NCBI GenBank assembly: GCA_963773735.1
Contig: CAVZCK010000031.1
Location: forward strand, 1 to 64,000
From: CAVZCK01 sp963773735
GTDB lineage: Bacteria; Pseudomonadota; Alphaproteobacteria; Rhizobiales; Rhodomicrobiaceae
Length of the DNA stretch: 64,000 nucleotides
Reading direction: 5' to 3'
Positions within the stretch are counted from its first letter, which is position 1, and each line of letters opens with the position of its first letter. Positions 47,211-59,137 of the stretch are shown piece after piece. The position numbers were made by a program, and so were the translations under genes. The notes beneath the pieces are model-generated. The model saw nothing but the letters and a program-made list of their open reading frames with translations. It was not told the DNA's origin and did no database searches.

Positions 47211-47628
47211 TCTGATCGCCTCCACCCAGTTCGGTCTCTCTGGGCAAGTGCTGCAGGAGTTCTATGCTGTGGTGACGCGCAAGACGGCGCGTCCGCTTTC
47301 TCCCGCCCGCGCGCTCGAATGGATCGAATTGCTCGAGGTCTTCCCCTGCGTGCCGGTCGATGTGAGCCTGATCAAGCGCGGCGCCGAAATCGCGGTGCGC
47401 TATCGCGTCTCGTGCTGGGATGGCTCAATTCTCGCCGCGGCGGAGTCGCTGGGAGCGAAGACGCTTTATAGTGAAGACCTCAATCACGGCCAGCTCTACG
47501 GCAGCGTCCGGGTCTGCAATCCCTTTAAGGACGCGCCTCGGTCCGGCTTCCACGAGGACGACGCCGCGCCGCTTGGCGATCCCGTAGCGGGGACCGCCAA
47601 GTCCGGCCACCGCAACACGAGAATTTGA
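47119..47628 (+). CDS. PIN-domain toxin (VapC-type ribonuclease)
   Basis: A 169-residue protein starting MIVECFLDTNILVYAALGKG with the first catalytic Asp. FGLSGQVLQEFYAVVTRKTA and SCWDGSILAAAESLGAKTLY (second acidic site) and SEDLNHGQLYGSVRVCNPF (third) complete a PIN nuclease. The C-terminal 35 residues after NPF are not part of the fold, so the stop may have been extended. With the overlapping antitoxin it forms a complete module between sucC and sucD; sucD starts 13 bases downstream. Confidence 0.82.
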   Translation: MIVECFLDTNILVYAALGKGAEEAKRKAASDLIASTQFGLSGQVLQEFYAVVTRKTARPLSPARALEWIELLEVFPCVPVDVSLIKRGAEIAVRYRVSCWDGSILAAAESLGAKTLYSEDLNHGQLYGSVRVCNPFKDAPRSGFHEDDAAPLGDPVAGTAKSGHRNTRI

Positions 47629-47641
47629 AAGGCTTCCGGGG

Positions 47642-48517
47642 ATGGCAGTTCTTGTCAATAAAGACACCAAGGTGATCTGCCAGGGCATTACCGGCGCCCA
47701 GGGCACCTTCCATACCGAACAGGCGATCGCCTACGGCACCAAGATGGTTGGCGGCGTCACGCCCGGTAAGGGCGGAACAATGCATCTCGGCCTGCCCGTC
47801 TTCGACACGGTTCAGGACGCCATTGCCAAAACCGGCGCCAATGCGACCGTGATTTATGTGCCGCCGGCTTTCGCGGCCGACGCCATTCTGGAGGCCATCG
47901 ACGCCGAAATCCCGCTCGCCGTGTGCATCACCGAAGGCATTCCGGTCAACGACATGGTCAAGGTCAAGCGCGCGCTCGACGGCTCCAGGACGCGGCTGAT
48001 CGGCCCGAACTGCCCCGGCGTGATCACGCCTGACGAATGCAAGATCGGCATCATGCCGGGCCATATTCACAAGCGCGGCTCGGTCGGCATCGTCTCGCGC
48101 TCGGGAACGCTGACCTATGAGGCGGTGCACCAGACGACGGCCGCCGGCCTCGGCCAGTCGAGTTGCGTCGGCATCGGCGGCGACCCGATCAAGGGCACCG
48201 AATTCATCGACGTCATGGAAATGTTTCTGGCCGATCCCGAAACCCAGTCGATCATCATGATCGGCGAAATCGGCGGCACGGCCGAGGAGGCGACGGCCGA
48301 TTTCGTGGCCAAATCCAAGGTGAAGAAGCCCACGGTCGGCTTCATCGCCGGCATCACAGCCCCACCGGGCCGCCGGATGGGGCATGCCGGGGCGATCATT
48401 TCGGGCGGCAAGGGCGATGCAAACAGCAAGATCGAGGCGATGCGCGCGGCCGGCATCCGTGTGGCCAATTCGCCCGCCAGTCTCGGCACGACTTTAGTGG
48501 AGGTTTTGCGCGGCTGA
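47642..48517 (+). CDS. sucD: Succinyl-CoA synthetase alpha subunit
   Basis: A 291-residue subunit carrying the CoA-binding Rossmann domain (VICQGITGAQGTFHTEQAIA) and the phospho-histidine in GRRMGHAGAIISGGKGDANS. IGPNCPGVITPDECKIGIMP and GIVSRSGTLTYEAVHQTTAA are conserved. It is intact, unlike sucC. Normally sucC and sucD are directly adjacent; here 775 bases with a toxin-antitoxin module separate them. Confidence 0.95.
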   Translation: MAVLVNKDTKVICQGITGAQGTFHTEQAIAYGTKMVGGVTPGKGGTMHLGLPVFDTVQDAIAKTGANATVIYVPPAFAADAILEAIDAEIPLAVCITEGIPVNDMVKVKRALDGSRTRLIGPNCPGVITPDECKIGIMPGHIHKRGSVGIVSRSGTLTYEAVHQTTAAGLGQSSCVGIGGDPIKGTEFIDVMEMFLADPETQSIIMIGEIGGTAEEATADFVAKSKVKKPTVGFIAGITAPPGRRMGHAGAIISGGKGDANSKIEAMRAAGIRVANSPASLGTTLVEVLRG

Positions 48518-48555
48518 TGGTAAAGCCTTAGTCGCAAATTGATGTCATCATTCCC

Positions 48556-48590
48556 ATATGTGGTCCGCTAAAAGGCGGACCATATTCCTT
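48556..48590 (+). terminator. Hairpin after sucD
   Basis: TGGTCCGC (48561-48568) pairs with GCGGACCA (48575-48582) around a six-base loop, with ATAT on both sides and then TTCCTTTAT. It is a plausible weak terminator or attenuator between sucD and sucA; it would let the 2-oxoglutarate dehydrogenase genes be expressed separately. Confidence 0.55.
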
Positions 48591-48634
48591 TATCCTAACG
48601 GGAGATCGACGCCTCTGAACAGAGGTGGTGAGAC

Positions 48635-51586
<2,952 letters not shown>

Positions 51587-51635
51587 ACGACCGGCCGCGC
51601 CGCAAGAAGCCGCGCCTGCCGATGAGGGGAGACCT

Positions 51636-52932
51636 ATGGCCACCGAGATTCGTGTGCCCGCTTTGGGCGAGTCGGTTACAGAAGCCACCGTCGGCAAATG
51701 GTTCAAGAAGGCGGGCGACGCCGTCAAGGTGGATGAAGCGCTCGTCGAGCTGGAAACCGATAAGGTCACGCTGGAGGTGAATGCGCCTGCGGCCGGCGTG
51801 ATCTCGGAGATTACCGCGAAGGAAGGCGAGACCGTCGAGGTCGGCGCGATCCTTGGCTCCATCGGCGAGGGCTCTGGCGCGGCGGCGGCCAAACCCGCGG
51901 CTGCCCCGAAGACAGGAGACGGCCGAGAAAGCACTCGCGCCGCAAGGCAATGGCCGCCAGCAGGCCGCCGCCCCGCAGACGGCGCCAGCTCCGGCCGCGC
52001 ACGCAACCGCCAGCGCCGCCGAAACGCTGTCTCCGGCGGTGCGCAAGGCAGTCGCCGAGAACAATCTCGACCCCTCCGCGATCGAGGGCACCGGCAAGGA
52101 CGGCCGTATCCTCAAGGGCGACGTGCTCGCCGCGGCCGAAGCCGGAAGCGCGCTTGCCCGGACGCCTTCCCCGGCGCCCGCTCCGACCCCGGCGCCGGTT
52201 TCAGCCCGCCCGCCGGCCCCTCCTGCCGATCAGGCCCGAGAGGAGCGGGTGCGCATGACCAAGCTGCGCCAGACCATCGCGCGCCGGCTGAAGGAATCGC
52301 AGAACACTGCCGCCATGCTGACCACCTTCAACGAGGTGGACATGTCGGCGATCATGAACGCGCGCGCGCATTACAAGGATCTGTTCGAGAAGAAGCACGG
52401 CGTGAAGCTCGGCTTCATGGGCTTCTTCGTGAAGGCGTGCATCCACGCGCTGGCCGAGGTTCCCGCCGTCAACGCCGAGATCGACGGCGAGGATATCGTC
52501 TATAAGAACTACTACAATATCGGCATCGCCGTGGGCACGGACCGCGGTCTCGTGGTGCCGGTCCTGCGCGACGCGGACAAGAAAGGCATCGCCGAGATCG
52601 AGAAGGGCGTCGCCGATTTCGGCCGCCGCGCCCGCGAAGGCAAGCTCGGCATCGACGAGATGCAGGGCGGCACCTTCACCATCACCAATGGCGGCATTTA
52701 CGGCTCGCTGATGTCGACGCCGATCCTGAATGCGCCGCAATCCGGCATCCTCGGCATGCACAAGATCCAGGACCGCCCGGTCGTCATCGACGGCAAGGTC
52801 GAGGTGCGGCCGATGATGTATCTCGCCCTGACCTATGACCACCGCATCGTCGACGGCCGCGAGGCGGTGACGTTCCTGGTCCGCGTCAAGGAGAGCCTGG
52901 AAGACCCGCAGCGGCTGGTGCTCGATCTTTAA
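51636..52932 (+). CDS. odhB: 2-oxoglutarate dehydrogenase E2, dihydrolipoamide succinyltransferase (one frameshift)
   Basis: About 431 residues. The lipoyl domain has the modified Lys in ELETDKVTLEVNAPAAGVIS. An extra base near 51912 breaks the Ala/Pro linker. After it come the peripheral-subunit-binding domain (LSPAVRKAVAENNLDPSAIE) and the catalytic domain with TFNEVDMSAIMNARAHYKDL and the active-site His-Asp in LALTYDHRIVDGREAVTFLV. It transfers the succinyl group to CoA. The break in a core enzyme again argues for a sequence error. A further lpdA gene follows for the E3 subunit. Confidence 0.94.
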
Positions 52933-53420
52933 TCGCCGACGGCGGCGTCTGGATGATCGCGCCGACCCGCCCCGTTAGATGTCGAAGCCGGCGGACTCCG
53001 AGCGGGGCCTCCTCCGGAGTGGGATGACGACTGGGCGAAATGGCTTCTTGGCGCAGTATGCTCCTTGCAGGCATACAGAACTGTCGAGGCGGATGGAGAA
53101 GACGATGCGTTACGCAGCGAACAGTATCACGGCCGGATTGTAACGTCGATCGGAAAAGCGGCAGTCATGATCGCCTGCGAAGGCGATGGCGAAGGAGAAA
53201 CAATGAACCTTGCCTCCCGATCCGCGTCGGACTTTCAATCCCGCGCGGCCCCGGCGAAATACACCCTACAGCGTCAGCGCGAGGTCAGTTGAAGATCCCA
53301 GATGTCGTTCAGCGACGTGGACGATCAGGGCGCCGCGGCATCCCAAGTCGCCTTCTCGGCATGACGCGGCGTGCAGTGGCGGCCTTCCACGCGCCGCAGC
53401 TCACTTTAGGAAGAACGACC
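52933..53420. other. Intergenic region between odhB and lpdA
   Basis: A gap of 488 bases. The only candidate is a 29-codon frame at 53203 (MNLASRSASDFQSRAAPAKY...) behind a GAAGGAG, too short to judge. The segments CTCCGGAGTGGGATGACGAC and CTCGGCATGACG resemble decayed dispersed repeats. TTTAGGAAG upstream of 53421 serves lpdA. Confidence 0.4.
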
Positions 53421-54829
53421 ATGGCGGACTACGATCTCATCGTCATCGGAACCGGGCCGGGCGGCTATGTCGGCGCGATCCGCGCGGCCCAGCTCGGCAT
53501 GAAGGTCGGCGTGGTCGAGAAGCGCGCGACCCAAGGCGGCACCTGCCTCAACATCGGCTGCATCCCGTCCAAGGCGCTGCTTGCATTCGTCCGAGCTTTT
53601 CGAAGACGCCGCGAACGGCATGAGCCATATGGGCATCAAGGTGAAGCCGGAGCTCGATCTGAAGGGCATGATGGCCTACAAGGCCGAGGGCGTCGATGGG
53701 AACGTCAAGGGCGTCGACTTCCTGTTCAAGAAGAACAAGATCGAGGTCCATCGCGGCACCGCGCGGATCACCGCGCCGGGCAAGGTCGAGGTGCAGAGCG
53801 ACAATGGCGGCGGCGCCAGGACGCTGACGGCCAAGGCGATCGTCATCGCCACCGGCTCGGACGTCGCGCGGCTGCCCGGCATCGAGATCGATGAACAAAA
53901 GGTGGTTTCCTCGACCGGCGCGCTGGAGCTCTCGGCGGTGCCGCAAAAGCTGCTCGTCGTCGGGGCCGGAAATCATCGGGCTCGAGCTCGGCTCGGTCTG
54001 GCGCCGGCTCGGCTCCAAGGTTCTCGTCGTCGAATTTCTCGACCGCATCATTCCGGGAATGGATGGCGAGGTCGCCCGGCAGTTTCAGCGCATCCTGTCG
54101 AAGCAGGGCATCGAATTCAAGCTCGGCCACAAGGTGACCTCGGTCGACACCAACGGCAAGGGCGTGAAGGCGACCATCGAGCCGTCTCAGGGCGGCGGCG
54201 GCAAGGAAACCGTCGACGCCGATGTCGTGCTGGTCGCCATCGGCCGGGTTCCCTATACGGACGGACTCGGCCTCGAAGACCTCGGCGTCAGGCTCGACAA
54301 TCGCGGCCGCATCATCGTCGACGAGCATTACCGGACCAATGTCGACGGCATCTATGCCATCGGCGACGTCATCGCCGGGCCGATGCTGGCGCACAAGGCG
54401 GAGGATGAAGGTGTCGCGGTCGCCGAGATCCTCGCCGGTCAGGCGGGCCATGTGAATTACGGCGTCATCCCGAACGTGATCTACACCTATCCGGAGGTCG
54501 CCTCTGTCGGTAAGACCGAGGAGGAGCTGAAGGAGGCCGGCATTGCCTATAAGATCGGCAAGTTTCCGTTCACGGCGAACGGCCGCGCCAAGGTCAACCG
54601 GCAGACCGAAGGCTTCGTCAAGGTGCTGGCCGACGCCAAGACCGACCGCGTCCTCGGCCTGCACATCGTCGGCCCCGACGCCGGCAATATGATCGCCGAA
54701 GCGGCGGTGCTGATGGAGTTCGGCGGCTCGGCGGAGGATCTGGCGCGCACCTGCCACGCGCATCCGACGCTGACCGAGGCGATCAAGGAAGCCGCGCTCG
54801 CGGTCGACAAGCGCTCCATTCATATGTGA
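53421..54829 (+). CDS. lpdA: Dihydrolipoamide dehydrogenase, E3 (two frameshifts)
   Basis: About 469 residues. FAD motif LIVIGTGPGGYVGAIRAAQ; redox disulfide GGTCLNIGCIPSKALL; NAD motif LVVGAGIIGLELGSVWRRLG; second FAD segment VDGIYAIGDVIAGPMLAHKA; interface His-Glu in TCHAHPTLTEAIKEAALA. An extra T near 53581 (CTTG for CTG) and an extra A near 53971 split it into three frames. It reoxidises the lipoyl group of OdhB. It is the last gene of the TCA-cycle run. Confidence 0.94.
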
Positions 54830-55165
54830 GCGAAGTGCCCGTTCAAGGGCGTCAAAACCAATCGAGCCTCAGCTGGGAGGATCGAGAGCGCGAGCAAGCA
54901 GACGGATGCTACCGGGCCCACCCGAGCAATGCGCCCGGTTCGGGGTCGATCCTGTCATCAGTCTCCACCAGCTCGCCACGCCCGCCGGCATGTCCATTGC
55001 CGCGCGGAAACGCTGCGCGCGGCGGAGGCGCGTGATGCTATCGGCGGCCATTTTCCATGCTATAAATGAGATTGGGAAACGCTCTGAAACTAGCCGATCG
55101 CTCCCACTCGTTATCGCGTTCGCCGCGACCTCCGATCGCCGAGCCTTGCGAACGGTAACCAGACA
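54830..55165. other. Intergenic region, no gene recognised
   Basis: A 336-base gap after lpdA. It contains GAGCCTCAGCTGGGAGGA (about 54864-54881), nearly identical to the left half of the hairpin at 63228-63254. A short frame from 54906 has no recognisable product. The promoter of nfeD is presumably near 55060-55150. Confidence 0.4.
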
Positions 55166-56578
55166 GTGTCGAAGCCGCTCCAATTCTTGCGCCTCCCGCT
55201 GCTCCTCGTCGCCGCTGCGGTCTTTGTCAATATCGTCCAGCCGGCCTTCGTTCGCGGCCAGACGGATCCCTCCGCTTCCGGCGCCAAGCTCGTTCTCGTC
55301 GCCAACCTGACCGGAGCCATCGGCCCGGCGAGCGCCAACTTCCTCGACAAAGCGATCAGCACGGCGAATGAGCGCCAGGCCGAGATGCTCGTGCTCCGCA
55401 TCAACACCCCCGGTGGCTTGGTCACCAGCATGCGCGAGATGATCTCGGCGATCATCGCCTCGCATCGTCCGGTGATCGGCTACGTCGCCCCCTCTGGCGC
55501 CCATGCGGCGAGCGCCGGAACCTATATCCTTTACGCGACGCATGTTGCGGCGATGGCGCCAGGCACCAATATCGGCGCGGCGACGCCGATCGAGCTGGGC
55601 GGGCTGCCGGGGCTTCCCTCGCCCCTGCCGGGGGAGGGTGAAAAGAAAGAGCCGCAGAAGGGGGGCGAGCCGCAGCAAAAGACCCTGACGCCGAGCGAAG
55701 CGCCGAACGCCAAAGCCGTCAACGACGCCGTCGCCTTGATCCGCAGCCTTGCCGAGCTCCGGGGCCGCAATGCGGATTGGGGCGAAAAGGCGGTGCGGCA
55801 GGCAGCGACCCTGACCGCGGAAGGCGCGCTCGCCGAACACGTCATCGAGATCATTGCCCCCGACATGGACGCGCTGCTCAAGGCGCTCGACGGCCGCCGC
55901 GTCAAGATCGGCAATAGCGAGCGCAGCCTGTCGACGAGCAACGTCAGGATCGAGCAACTCGAACCGGGAGTCGTCAGCAAGCTGCTGGCCATCGTGACCG
56001 ACCCGAATGTCGCACTCATTCTGATGATGATCGGCATTTACGGACTGATCTTCGAATTCATCAATCCCGGCAGTTTCGCGCCGGGCGTCATCGGCACGAT
56101 CTGTCTGATTATCGGCCTCTATTCGCTCAATCAATTGCCGCTCGACTATGCCGGGCTCGGCTTGATCTTGTTCGGCATCATTCTGATGACCGCCGAGGCA
56201 TTCATCGCCTCATTCGGCGTTCTCGGGATCGGCGGCATCGCCGCCTTCGTGATCGGTGCGGCCATGCTGATCGATACCGATGTTCCGGCCTATCAGATCT
56301 CGTGGAATGTCATCGCAGGAACCGCGATCGCCAGCGGCGCGCTGCTGATTCTGATGCTCGGCTATGTCTGGCGGGCTCAGAGGAAGCCGATCCGGACCGG
56401 CAGAGACCGCCTCAGCGGAGTGACCGCGGAAGTGCTGGACTGGTCTGGCCATGAGGGGCATGTCTGGGCGGTGGGAGAGCGCTGGCAAGCCGCGAGCGGC
56501 GAGGAATTCAATGCGGGCGACACCGTCCGCGTGCAGAAGCTCGACGGCCTGACCTTGCTGGTCGGGCGCGATAAATAG
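55166..56578 (+). CDS. NfeD-family membrane serine protease (ClpP-like plus NfeD domain)
   Basis: A 470-residue protein starting at GTG 55166. The signal-like N-terminus PLLLVAAAVFVNIVQPAF is followed by the ClpP-like protease (LRINTPGGLVTSMREMISAI; catalytic Ser in SGAHAASAGTYILYATHVAA; Lys in DWGEKAVRQAATLTAEGALA). A Pro/Glu/Lys-rich insert (LPGEGEKKEPQKGGEPQ) lies inside it. Then four to five membrane helices and the OB-fold NfeDC domain (GVTAEVLDWSGHEGHVWAVG). Long NfeD proteins cleave and regulate partner slipins; a slipin gene follows 121 bases downstream, the conserved pairing. Intact. Confidence 0.88.
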   Translation: MSKPLQFLRLPLLLVAAAVFVNIVQPAFVRGQTDPSASGAKLVLVANLTGAIGPASANFLDKAISTANERQAEMLVLRINTPGGLVTSMREMISAIIASHRPVIGYVAPSGAHAASAGTYILYATHVAAMAPGTNIGAATPIELGGLPGLPSPLPGEGEKKEPQKGGEPQQKTLTPSEAPNAKAVNDAVALIRSLAELRGRNADWGEKAVRQAATLTAEGALAEHVIEIIAPDMDALLKALDGRRVKIGNSERSLSTSNVRIEQLEPGVVSKLLAIVTDPNVALILMMIGIYGLIFEFINPGSFAPGVIGTICLIIGLYSLNQLPLDYAGLGLILFGIILMTAEAFIASFGVLGIGGIAAFVIGAAMLIDTDVPAYQISWNVIAGTAIASGALLILMLGYVWRAQRKPIRTGRDRLSGVTAEVLDWSGHEGHVWAVGERWQAASGEEFNAGDTVRVQKLDGLTLLVGRDK

Positions 56579-56699
56579 CGTCGCGGCTTGGGCGATCGTG
56601 TAGATTGATGGCCGGACGAGAGCAGAACTCGGGATAGGGGCGCCACGCGCTCGATGGCTGAAATGATATGACGATGAGCCGGTCACCGGGAGGGAAGCC

Positions 56700-57455
56700 A
56701 TGAGGTTCGCCGTAGATACCGCCGTCTATTGGATCGCAGCGCTCGCCGTGATCGTGTTTTTCCTCTCGGCGATCAAAATATTCCGCGAATATGAGCGGGG
56801 CGTCGTCTTCACGCTCGGGCGTTTCACGCGCGTGGCCGGGCCCGGCCTTGTCATCATCATTCCTTTCATTCAGCAAGTCGTTCGAACGGATCTGCGGACC
56901 ATCGTTTCGGATGTGCCAAGTCAGGACGTGATCTCGCGGGACAACGTTTCGGTCAAAGTGAACGCCGTCATTTATTACCGGATCATCGATCCGGAACGCG
57001 CCATCATCAATGTCCTCAATTTCAACGAAGCGACAAGCCAGCTGGCGCAGACGACGCTGCGCTCGGTATTGGGCAAACACGAACTCGACGAGATGCTGGC
57101 CGCGCGGGATAAGCTCAACGCCGATATTCAGAGCATTCTCGACAAGCAGACCGATCCGTGGGGTATCAAGGTGGCGATGGTCGAGATCAAGCACGTCGAT
57201 ATTGACGAAAGCATGATCCGTGCGATCGCCAAGCAGGCCGAGGCTGAGCGCGTCAGGCGTGCCAAGATCATCAATGCCGAGGGCGAATTTCAGGCAGCCC
57301 AAAGACTCGTCGATGCCGGCAAGACGCTCGCCCAGGAGCCGAACGCCATGCAGCTTCGCTATTTCAACGTTCTGCAGGAGTTGGCCGGCGACCGCACTTC
57401 GACCGTCGTGCTGCCGATCCCGATCGAACTCCTCAATCAAATCAAGCCGTCATAG
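56700..57455 (+). CDS. Slipin (SPFH/stomatin-family membrane protein)
   Basis: A 251-residue protein with an N-terminal hairpin helix (YWIAALAVIVFFLSAIKIF), then the SPFH domain (ERGVVFTLGRFTRVAGPGLV, VSVKVNAVIYYRIIDPERAI) and a helical tail rich in Ala/Glu/Arg (AIAKQAEAERVRRAKIINAE) for oligomerisation. It organises membrane microdomains and is a target of NfeD proteases. A GGGAGGGAAGCC ribosome binding site precedes ATG 56700. Intact. Next come the small-protein cassettes. Confidence 0.9.
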   Translation: MRFAVDTAVYWIAALAVIVFFLSAIKIFREYERGVVFTLGRFTRVAGPGLVIIIPFIQQVVRTDLRTIVSDVPSQDVISRDNVSVKVNAVIYYRIIDPERAIINVLNFNEATSQLAQTTLRSVLGKHELDEMLAARDKLNADIQSILDKQTDPWGIKVAMVEIKHVDIDESMIRAIAKQAEAERVRRAKIINAEGEFQAAQRLVDAGKTLAQEPNAMQLRYFNVLQELAGDRTSTVVLPIPIELLNQIKPS

Positions 57456-57530
57456 GCCCGGTCTGAACCTCATTCGCGGCAACGTTCGACCTGGGTGGAG
57501 GGACGGCGCAGGGCGGCGGCGGCCGCGGCA

Positions 57531-57659
57531 CCGTGATAATCATGCCACATTTCCGTTTGTGAGAGGTGGCACGGCCTACCCGTACGTTAATTCTTCACCT
57601 TGCGGTCACAGTGCCGCCGTAACAAAGGATGTTGTGTCACATATCAGGGGAGAGGAACC
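57531..57659 (+). promoter_or_regulatory. Conserved ~129-nt leader of small-protein cassette 1
   Basis: CCGTGATAATCATG...TTTCCGT...TTCTTCACC..GCGGTCACAG...GGGGAGAGG runs to the ATG. The copy at 62621 has the same length and alignable sequence throughout, and the one at about 58043 aligns as well. Conservation of a non-coding stretch in three copies indicates a promoter plus 5' untranslated region under constraint or recent duplication. GATAAT could be a -10 box. Confidence 0.55.
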
Positions 57660-57743
57660 ATGAGCACGCAAAACATCATCATCGTGGTCATCGTGGCGGT
57701 TATCATCATCGGCGCCGCATACTATCTCGGCTACATCGGTTAA
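57660..57743 (+). CDS. Tiny single-pass membrane protein, cassette 1 (probable internal stop)
   Basis: MSTQNIIIVVIVAVIIIGAA then YYLGYIG and TAA: 27 residues, almost entirely one membrane helix, behind GGGGAGAGGA. Beyond the TAA the same frame continues KASAPTMPAAAAAPAAPSRR K and stops at 57807-57809, giving 49 codons, the same size and Ala/Pro-rich tail as the two paralogues (48 and 52 residues). So the TAA at 57741 is either a nonsense change, a base error or a real shortened form. The family is not known to me. Confidence 0.6.
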   Translation: MSTQNIIIVVIVAVIIIGAAYYLGYIG

Positions 57744-57809
57744 AAAGCCTCGGCGCCTACGATGCCGGCAGCGGCGGCAGCACCAGCGGCGCCAAGTCGA
57801 CGGAAATAG

Positions 57810-58171
57810 CCGTCACATGGACTTTGCGGGCATCATGAGCCCGGCAGCGGATGCCGCCCGCTTCTTATGCTTTTTGCAAATGTGGAATTGCCGATCTGCG
57901 AGGATGAACATCGGATCAGGCATATGTCGTCTACGGCCAAAGGACACGGGCTCGGTCCCGATCGAGGCAGCACTCTTGCCGGTGGGCGAGCCCTATGAGC
58001 TGGCTCGCCGTCAGGCAGGCCCCGGAACGCCAACACCCGCAACGATGTTGATCGTGTTACGTTTCGACTTGCGATAACCGCCACGATCTGCCTGCGTCTT
58101 GGCTCTTCACGATCCGGTCACCACAAGGGCGTAACGACGCAAGTGTGCCACTAGCCAAGGAGGGAACCCAG
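57810..58171. other. Gap between cassettes 1 and 2
   Basis: Starts with the cassette 1 tail (GTCACATGGACTTTGCGGGC...) and ends with the cassette 2 leader (from about 58043: GTTTCGACTTGCGATAACCGCCAC...GGCTCTTCAC). The middle 190 bases have no recognisable gene. Confidence 0.45.
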
Positions 58172-58318
58172 GTGCGAAACATGATCATTTTTCTCATCGC
58201 CGCGGCGATTGCCATTGCCGTTGTCACCTATTTCTACGCCATGAAGAGCGAGCACACCCCAGCGCCCGCGACGCCGGCGGCAACAACCGCACCGGCAACG
58301 CAGGGGCAAACGAAGTAA
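58172..58318 (+). CDS. Small single-pass membrane protein, cassette 2
   Basis: A 48-residue protein: a helix (MIIFLIAAAIAIAVVTYFY) and a soluble Ala/Pro/Thr-rich tail (HTPAPATPAATTAPATQGQT). GTG 58172 is chosen because AAGGAGGG ends eight bases upstream; ATG 58181 is the alternative. It is paralogous to the proteins at 57660 and 62750, and the leader and the 45 bases after the stop also match those copies. The hydrophobic helix with a short flexible tail suggests a membrane-associated regulator or stress peptide. No homologue is recognised. Confidence 0.65.
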   Translation: MRNMIIFLIAAAIAIAVVTYFYAMKSEHTPAPATPAATTAPATQGQTK

Positions 58319-58365
58319 GCGTCACTTGGACATTGCGGACATCGGGAGCCCGGCGACATCGGCTG

Positions 58366-58437
58366 TAGTGTCCCGATTCCGAAGTTCGCCTCATTCTGCA
58401 GCTAGCTCCGTTGCGAACTTCGGAATCAGGGACACTA
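58366..58437. repeat. Long hairpin element A
   Basis: Left arm 58366-58389 (TAGTGTCCCGATTCCGAAGT...) and right arm 58413-58437 are inverted copies with a single unpaired base, around a 23-base loop. It starts directly at the end of the cassette 2 tail and has TAGTGT/ACACTA ends. Confidence 0.88.
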
Positions 58438-58452
58438 GCGAACTTTATGGTT

Positions 58453-58532
58453 CTAGTGTGGTTTGTAGATCGAGAAATCCCCTTGCTGAGCAAGCTGAGA
58501 CAATGAAGGGGATTTCTCGATCACCACACTAG
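58453..58532. repeat. Long hairpin element B
   Basis: Outer ends CTAGTGTGGT (58453-58462) and ACCACACTAG (58523-58532), then GATCGAGAAATCCCCTT (58468-58484) and its exact complement 58506-58522, loop 21 bases. It lies 15 bases from element A and shares its TAGTGT ends but not its stem sequence. The remaining 58533-58809 holds no recognised gene. Confidence 0.88.
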
Positions 58533-58809
58533 GCTCTCGTTTTATGAACGGTGCTGGCGCTTGATCGGGTTCTCCAGGAGCGGGCCGGTCAAAGCATCGG
58601 CCTCCTCGTCCTCCCCTTCTTCCGCTGACCGCCAGCCCGTGACCGTCAGCTCGGCTCCGCACCGCTATAGTCCAGGAAGGTCGCCAGTCGGACGCGGACC
58701 GCGCGCTCACGACCTATTGCAGTCTTGCAACGGCCAGTAATCAAATGGATTTTTGACATTGCCCAGTCTGGCTAATTCAGTGCAAATGCGCTCAAAGGGG
58801 AAGCGCATT

Positions 58810-58932
58810 ATGGAAACGGTCGGATGGATCGCAACCATCCTTGTTGCTGTTGTGATCGCTTTCGGCTTTGGCTATTGGTTCGGCTACAAATGCGGCCAGC
58901 AGGACGCTGAGGACGGCGTTAAAGAGCCATGA
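58810..58932 (+). CDS. Small single-pass membrane protein (40 residues)
   Basis: METVGWIATILVAVVIAFGF then GYWFGYKCGQ and an acidic tail QDAEDGVKEP. One membrane helix with a GYWFGY motif and one Cys. The start has AAAGGGGAAG upstream; TTGACA at about 58755 could be a -35 box. It is not part of the cassette family (no shared leader). Unknown function. It lies too short for routine gene callers but has good start signals. Confidence 0.6.
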   Translation: METVGWIATILVAVVIAFGFGYWFGYKCGQQDAEDGVKEP

Positions 58933-59137
58933 ATTCGTCACGGCGCTTGATCTTTGACGCCGCGACCGGCCGGAGGGCGATCGCGGGGCGCGCGGCATAG
59001 CGGGCTGATGCTTTGCGCCTGGCCCGATGCGTACGCCTCGCATAAAGCAAACTCGGGGATCGACTCACCCGCAAAGCAAAGGAAGCGGCCGCAGGTTGCG
59101 ATTACCACCTCCACCTTGGAACAGACGGAAGCTCGCA

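Noticed and set aside
54869..56134. 421-codon antisense frame over nfeD
   Set aside because: Asp/Arg/His-rich shadow with no domain; NfeD is clear on the other strand.
57457..57490. EcfG-like promoter (TGAAC ... CGTT) upstream of cassette 1
   Set aside because: The first base is wrong and the spacer is about 14, outside the 16-17 range.
58022..58047. GGAAC ... GTT upstream of cassette 2 as an EcfG site
   Set aside because: Spacer is 18 and the -10 lacks the leading C; too weak to claim, and not conserved in the other cassettes.
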